From: Acidobacteriaceae bacterium
GTDB taxonomy: Bacteria > Acidobacteriota > Terriglobia > Terriglobales > Acidobacteriaceae
DNA length: 7,138 bases
Assembly: GCA_003154055.1 (NCBI GenBank)
Contig: PMCH01000099.1
Location: 755 to 7,892 of the forward strand
Direction of reading: 5' to 3'
How positions within the stretch are numbered: the first letter of the stretch is position 1; each line of letters begins with the position of its first letter. This document shows positions 5,128 to 7,138 of the stretch, piece after piece. The notes under the pieces were generated by a model, which was not told the origin of the DNA, searched no databases, and worked only from the letters and a program-made list of their open reading frames with translations. The position numbers were made by a program, and so were the translations under genes.

Positions 5128-6699
5128 CTACGGCTTCTTCACCGTGGGGTACGCGATCCCCAGCTGCTCCAGATACGTCTTGTACTTCGCGGGATCGTAA
5201 TAGTACTTGCGCATTTCGGGCCGGAACTTCTCCATCTTTTCTTTGTTCATGCCGATGGCGGGCTGGTCGTCAGCGGCAATCAGAGGCGTGTACTTCATGT
5301 CTTTGGTCTGCACGTCCCGGTAATAAGCCCACGCCTTCTCCAGTGTCTCGGGCGTAAGCAGCAGATCCAGCGCCGTCAGCGCCTGCACCTTTGCCCCAGC
5401 GGCCGATCCCTTGTGCGCGATCGGGGTTGCCATGGCGATTGCATCCGCCCAACTATGTCCGGGCGTTTCGGGAATGTTCGCTGGATACCGCAGATACACC
5501 ATCGGCACCACCCAGGAAATGTCGCCCACGTCGTCCGATCCGCCGTGCTCAGTTTCAGGCGAAGGCGGCTTCAACTCCTCCACTTGCTCTTTCAGGCCTT
5601 CTTCTTTCTTGCCCAGTTCCTTCTGCACGGCCTTTGCCAGCGTCTGATCGGCGTCGTCCCACTTCGGCATGCCCACCGCCTCGATGTTCTTCTGCTGAAG
5701 CTCGGCGATCACTTTGTTGAAGTGCGGCGGCCAGGCCGACCCGACCAGCTTCTTGGTGAAGGTCGTCCCCGTCATCATGGTGGCAGCCTTCGCCATGGTG
5801 TCGCCCAGTTCGTACAACTCGCGAATATGCGGATAATCCAGCTCGCGGAAGTAGTACCAGACCCCGGCCTCGGAAGGCACCACGTTCGGCTGGTCTCCGC
5901 CGTTGATGATCACGTAATGCGAGCGCTGCTGCAGTCGCAGATGCTCGCGCCGGAAGTTCCAGCCTGTGTCCATCAGTTCGACGGCATCCAGCGCGCTGTG
6001 TCCGTCCCAGGGCGCTCCCGCTGCGTGCGCCGCTTTGCCGTGAAAGAAATACTGTACCGAGACCAGTCCTTGCGGAGCGAAACTTTGCCCGTACTGGGTG
6101 CCGAAGTCGTCCGAGACGTGTACACCGAGTACGACGTCGGAGTCCTTGAATAACCCAGCGCGGATATAGAACGCCTTCGTGCCGAGCAACTCCTCGGCCA
6201 CGCCCGGAAAGACTTTCAGCGTGCCCGCGATCTTGTGCTCTTGCATCAGTTCCTTCAGCACCAGGGCGGCCGTCACATTCACCGCCATGCCGGAGTTGTG
6301 CCCTTCGCCGTGCCCAGGGGCACCTTCGATGATCGGATCGTGATACGCCACGCCCGGTTTCTGCGACGCGCGCGGAATGCAATCGAGGTCCGTGATGAAC
6401 GAGATCACCGGCTTGCCCGATCCATACGTCGCCACCCAGGCCGTGGGAATTCCCGCCACGCCGCGCTCCACCTTGAAGCCGTTCTTCTCCAGAATGCCGG
6501 TGACGTATTTCGATGTCTCGAATTCCTGGAAGCCCAACTCGGCATAACTGAAAATCTGGTCCACCATCTGCTGGACGAACTGCTGCCGCGCGTCAATTTT
6601 TTCGGACGCTTCCTTTTTCAGAGCCGCCAGGTCGGTCTGGCCTGACGCCATCAGCGAAACAGTAAACAGCAAAACAAGCAAACGGCAGCAATGGCGCAT
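5128..6699 (-). CDS. Exported M20-family amidohydrolase, AbgB-like
   Basis: The 523-residue protein has a signal peptide (MRHCCRLLVLLFTVSLMASG, cleavage near G20-Q21) and then an M20 metallopeptidase fold resembling subunit B of aminobenzoyl-glutamate hydrolase. Visible active-site segments are ITDLDCIP (102-109), GHGEGHN (129-135), catalytic/metal E169-E170 in GVAEELLGTKAF, LGVH194, and the C-terminal SDDVGDISWVVP (388-399) and TPGHSW (412-417, H415). A dimerisation-type lid domain spans about 210-320 (GKAAHAAGAPWDGHSALDAVELM). The product probably hydrolyses an amide or peptide bond in the periplasm; the substrate is not readable. Glu132 stands where many M20D enzymes have the metal-bridging Cys (CGHD/N). 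ATG at 6699 is chosen because it gives the signal peptide, has GGGGGA eight bases upstream, and lies downstream of a promoter that cuts into the longer frame reaching 6780. It is convergent with panC. Confidence 0.9.
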   Translation of the reverse strand: MRHCCRLLVLLFTVSLMASGQTDLAALKKEASEKIDARQQFVQQMVDQIFSYAELGFQEFETSKYVTGILEKNGFKVERGVAGIPTAWVATYGSGKPVISFITDLDCIPRASQKPGVAYHDPIIEGAPGHGEGHNSGMAVNVTAALVLKELMQEHKIAGTLKVFPGVAEELLGTKAFYIRAGLFKDSDVVLGVHVSDDFGTQYGQSFAPQGLVSVQYFFHGKAAHAAGAPWDGHSALDAVELMDTGWNFRREHLRLQQRSHYVIINGGDQPNVVPSEAGVWYYFRELDYPHIRELYELGDTMAKAATMMTGTTFTKKLVGSAWPPHFNKVIAELQQKNIEAVGMPKWDDADQTLAKAVQKELGKKEEGLKEQVEELKPPSPETEHGGSDDVGDISWVVPMVYLRYPANIPETPGHSWADAIAMATPIAHKGSAAGAKVQALTALDLLLTPETLEKAWAYYRDVQTKDMKYTPLIAADDQPAIGMNKEKMEKFRPEMRKYYYDPAKYKTYLEQLGIAYPTVKKP

Positions 6700-6749
6700 G
6701 GATAGAGTTCCCCCGGTTACATTGTGGACTAGCAAGATGCGTGGGCAAG

Positions 6750-6777
6750 AGTGTACTGCAGAGAGCGGGCGAGTCAA
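6750..6777 (-). promoter_or_regulatory. Sigma-70-like promoter of the amidohydrolase gene
   Basis: On the minus strand, TTGACT (6777-6772, five of six) and TACACT (6755-6750, four of six) are 16 bases apart. Transcription would start near 6743, giving a leader of about 44 bases before ATG 6699. This placement makes the upstream start at 6780 impossible on this transcript. Confidence 0.45.
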
Positions 6778-6834
6778 CAATGGTGTTCTTTAGCCGTGAA
6801 CTGAATCCCTGAATCGGACTGGCAGAACGAAGCA

Positions 6835-7138
6835 CTAAGTCTTCCGCCCCGAGACGAACGGGTTCCCCGCGATCACGAATCGCAGCGGGTGTCCCGCTGA
6901 TTTCGTGATCCCGATGCGCTGAGTCACAGCCACCCGCCGCACGCGATACCCATCATCCGCAATCCGCAAATCCGAGCGTGCGCTGACCAGGCTCTTTTCG
7001 TTGTCCCGCTCCCGGGTAATACCGAATGCTTCCGCCAGCCGGCCTGGTCCGGAAGAAATCTTCTTGAGGTCATTCTCACCGAGATCGTGCTCCCTCCGAA
7101 TCTCAATTCCTCGCGCGCGGGCCATCCCCTCGACCCCC
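6835..7138 (-). CDS. mpg: 3-methyladenine DNA glycosylase, Mpg/AAG family (C-terminal part)
   Basis: The last 100 residues are present; the gene is cut by the right edge. The visible part begins GVEGMARARGIEIRREHDLG, followed by KKISSGPGRLAEAFGI (residues of the family's S/C-S-GPG-K/R-L signature), then TQRIGITKSAGHPLRFVIAGNPFVSG at the C-terminus. These match the alkylpurine glycosylase fold that flips out and removes alkylated purines such as 3-methyladenine, starting base-excision repair. The catalytic Glu and Tyr lie upstream and are not seen. The protein ends with FVSGRKT, as is usual for the family (NPFVS near the end). It lies upstream of the amidohydrolase on the same strand, but the 135-base gap holds a separate promoter, so they are probably separate units. 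No clear terminator was found after the stop. Confidence 0.88.
   Translation of the reverse strand, partial: GVEGMARARGIEIRREHDLGENDLKKISSGPGRLAEAFGITRERDNEKSLVSARSDLRIADDGYRVRRVAVTQRIGITKSAGHPLRFVIAGNPFVSGRKT

Noticed and set aside
5062..6153. Long open frame on the plus strand (363 codons)
   Set aside because: It is antisense to the M20 amidohydrolase, starts inside the palindrome and has a low-complexity Arg/His/Leu product.
6733..6755. Possible decayed copy of the 1944-1963 repeat (16 of 23 bases match on the minus strand)
   Set aside because: The complementary arms needed for the hairpin are lost, and the match is weak enough to be chance. If real, it would have given the -10 box of the amidohydrolase promoter.
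6700..6780. Longer start for the amidohydrolase (27 extra residues)
   Set aside because: It would bury the signal peptide and overlap the TTGACT-16-TACACT promoter.
6781..6834. GATTCAG direct repeat after mpg, considered as a terminator
   Set aside because: The copies are in the same orientation and do not form a hairpin, and there is no T-run.

Overview
The window is GC-rich bacterial chromosomal DNA with tightly packed metabolic and stress genes. There is no tRNA, rRNA, CRISPR array, transposase or phage gene. The best guess for the host is an Acidobacteriota (Terriglobia-type) soil bacterium. The reasons are the short GGAC...GTCC palindromes, the ACCACGGAGGACACAGAG-type repeat, an exported DinB-fold protein and an exported AbgB-like M20 peptidase. 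This rests on recalled patterns and not on a search; another GC-rich Gram-negative lineage is possible.

Layout from left to right. (1) Positions 1-1103, minus strand: the N-terminal half of a molybdopterin/4Fe-4S oxidoreductase that runs off the left edge. It has an almost leaderless start and an in-frame palindromic repeat. (2) 1313-1933, plus: a Mn-type superoxide dismutase, divergent from the oxidoreductase. (3) 1944-2006: two palindromes between convergent genes. (4) 2014-2601, minus: an exported DinB-superfamily protein. (5) 2771-5017, plus: panB, a small lipoprotein gene overlapping it by one base, then panC. These form a pantothenate operon with an unrelated gene in the middle and a short repeat cluster just before panC. 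(6) 5015-5086: a long imperfect palindrome that also supplies the panC stop codon. (7) 5128-6699, minus: an exported AbgB-like amidohydrolase with its own promoter. (8) 6835-7138, minus: the C-terminal end of a 3-methyladenine DNA glycosylase running off the right edge.

How the genes relate. PanB and PanC catalyse two steps of vitamin B5 synthesis: ketopantoate formation and the condensation of pantoate with beta-alanine. panD and panE are not in the window. The other genes look like independent units: superoxide detoxification, base-excision repair, peptide or amide hydrolysis in the periplasm, and a redox enzyme. I found no convincing new multi-gene system. The most interesting signals are repeats placed inside or against coding sequence, the uncharacterised lipoprotein inside the pan operon, and the near-leaderless oxidoreductase start.
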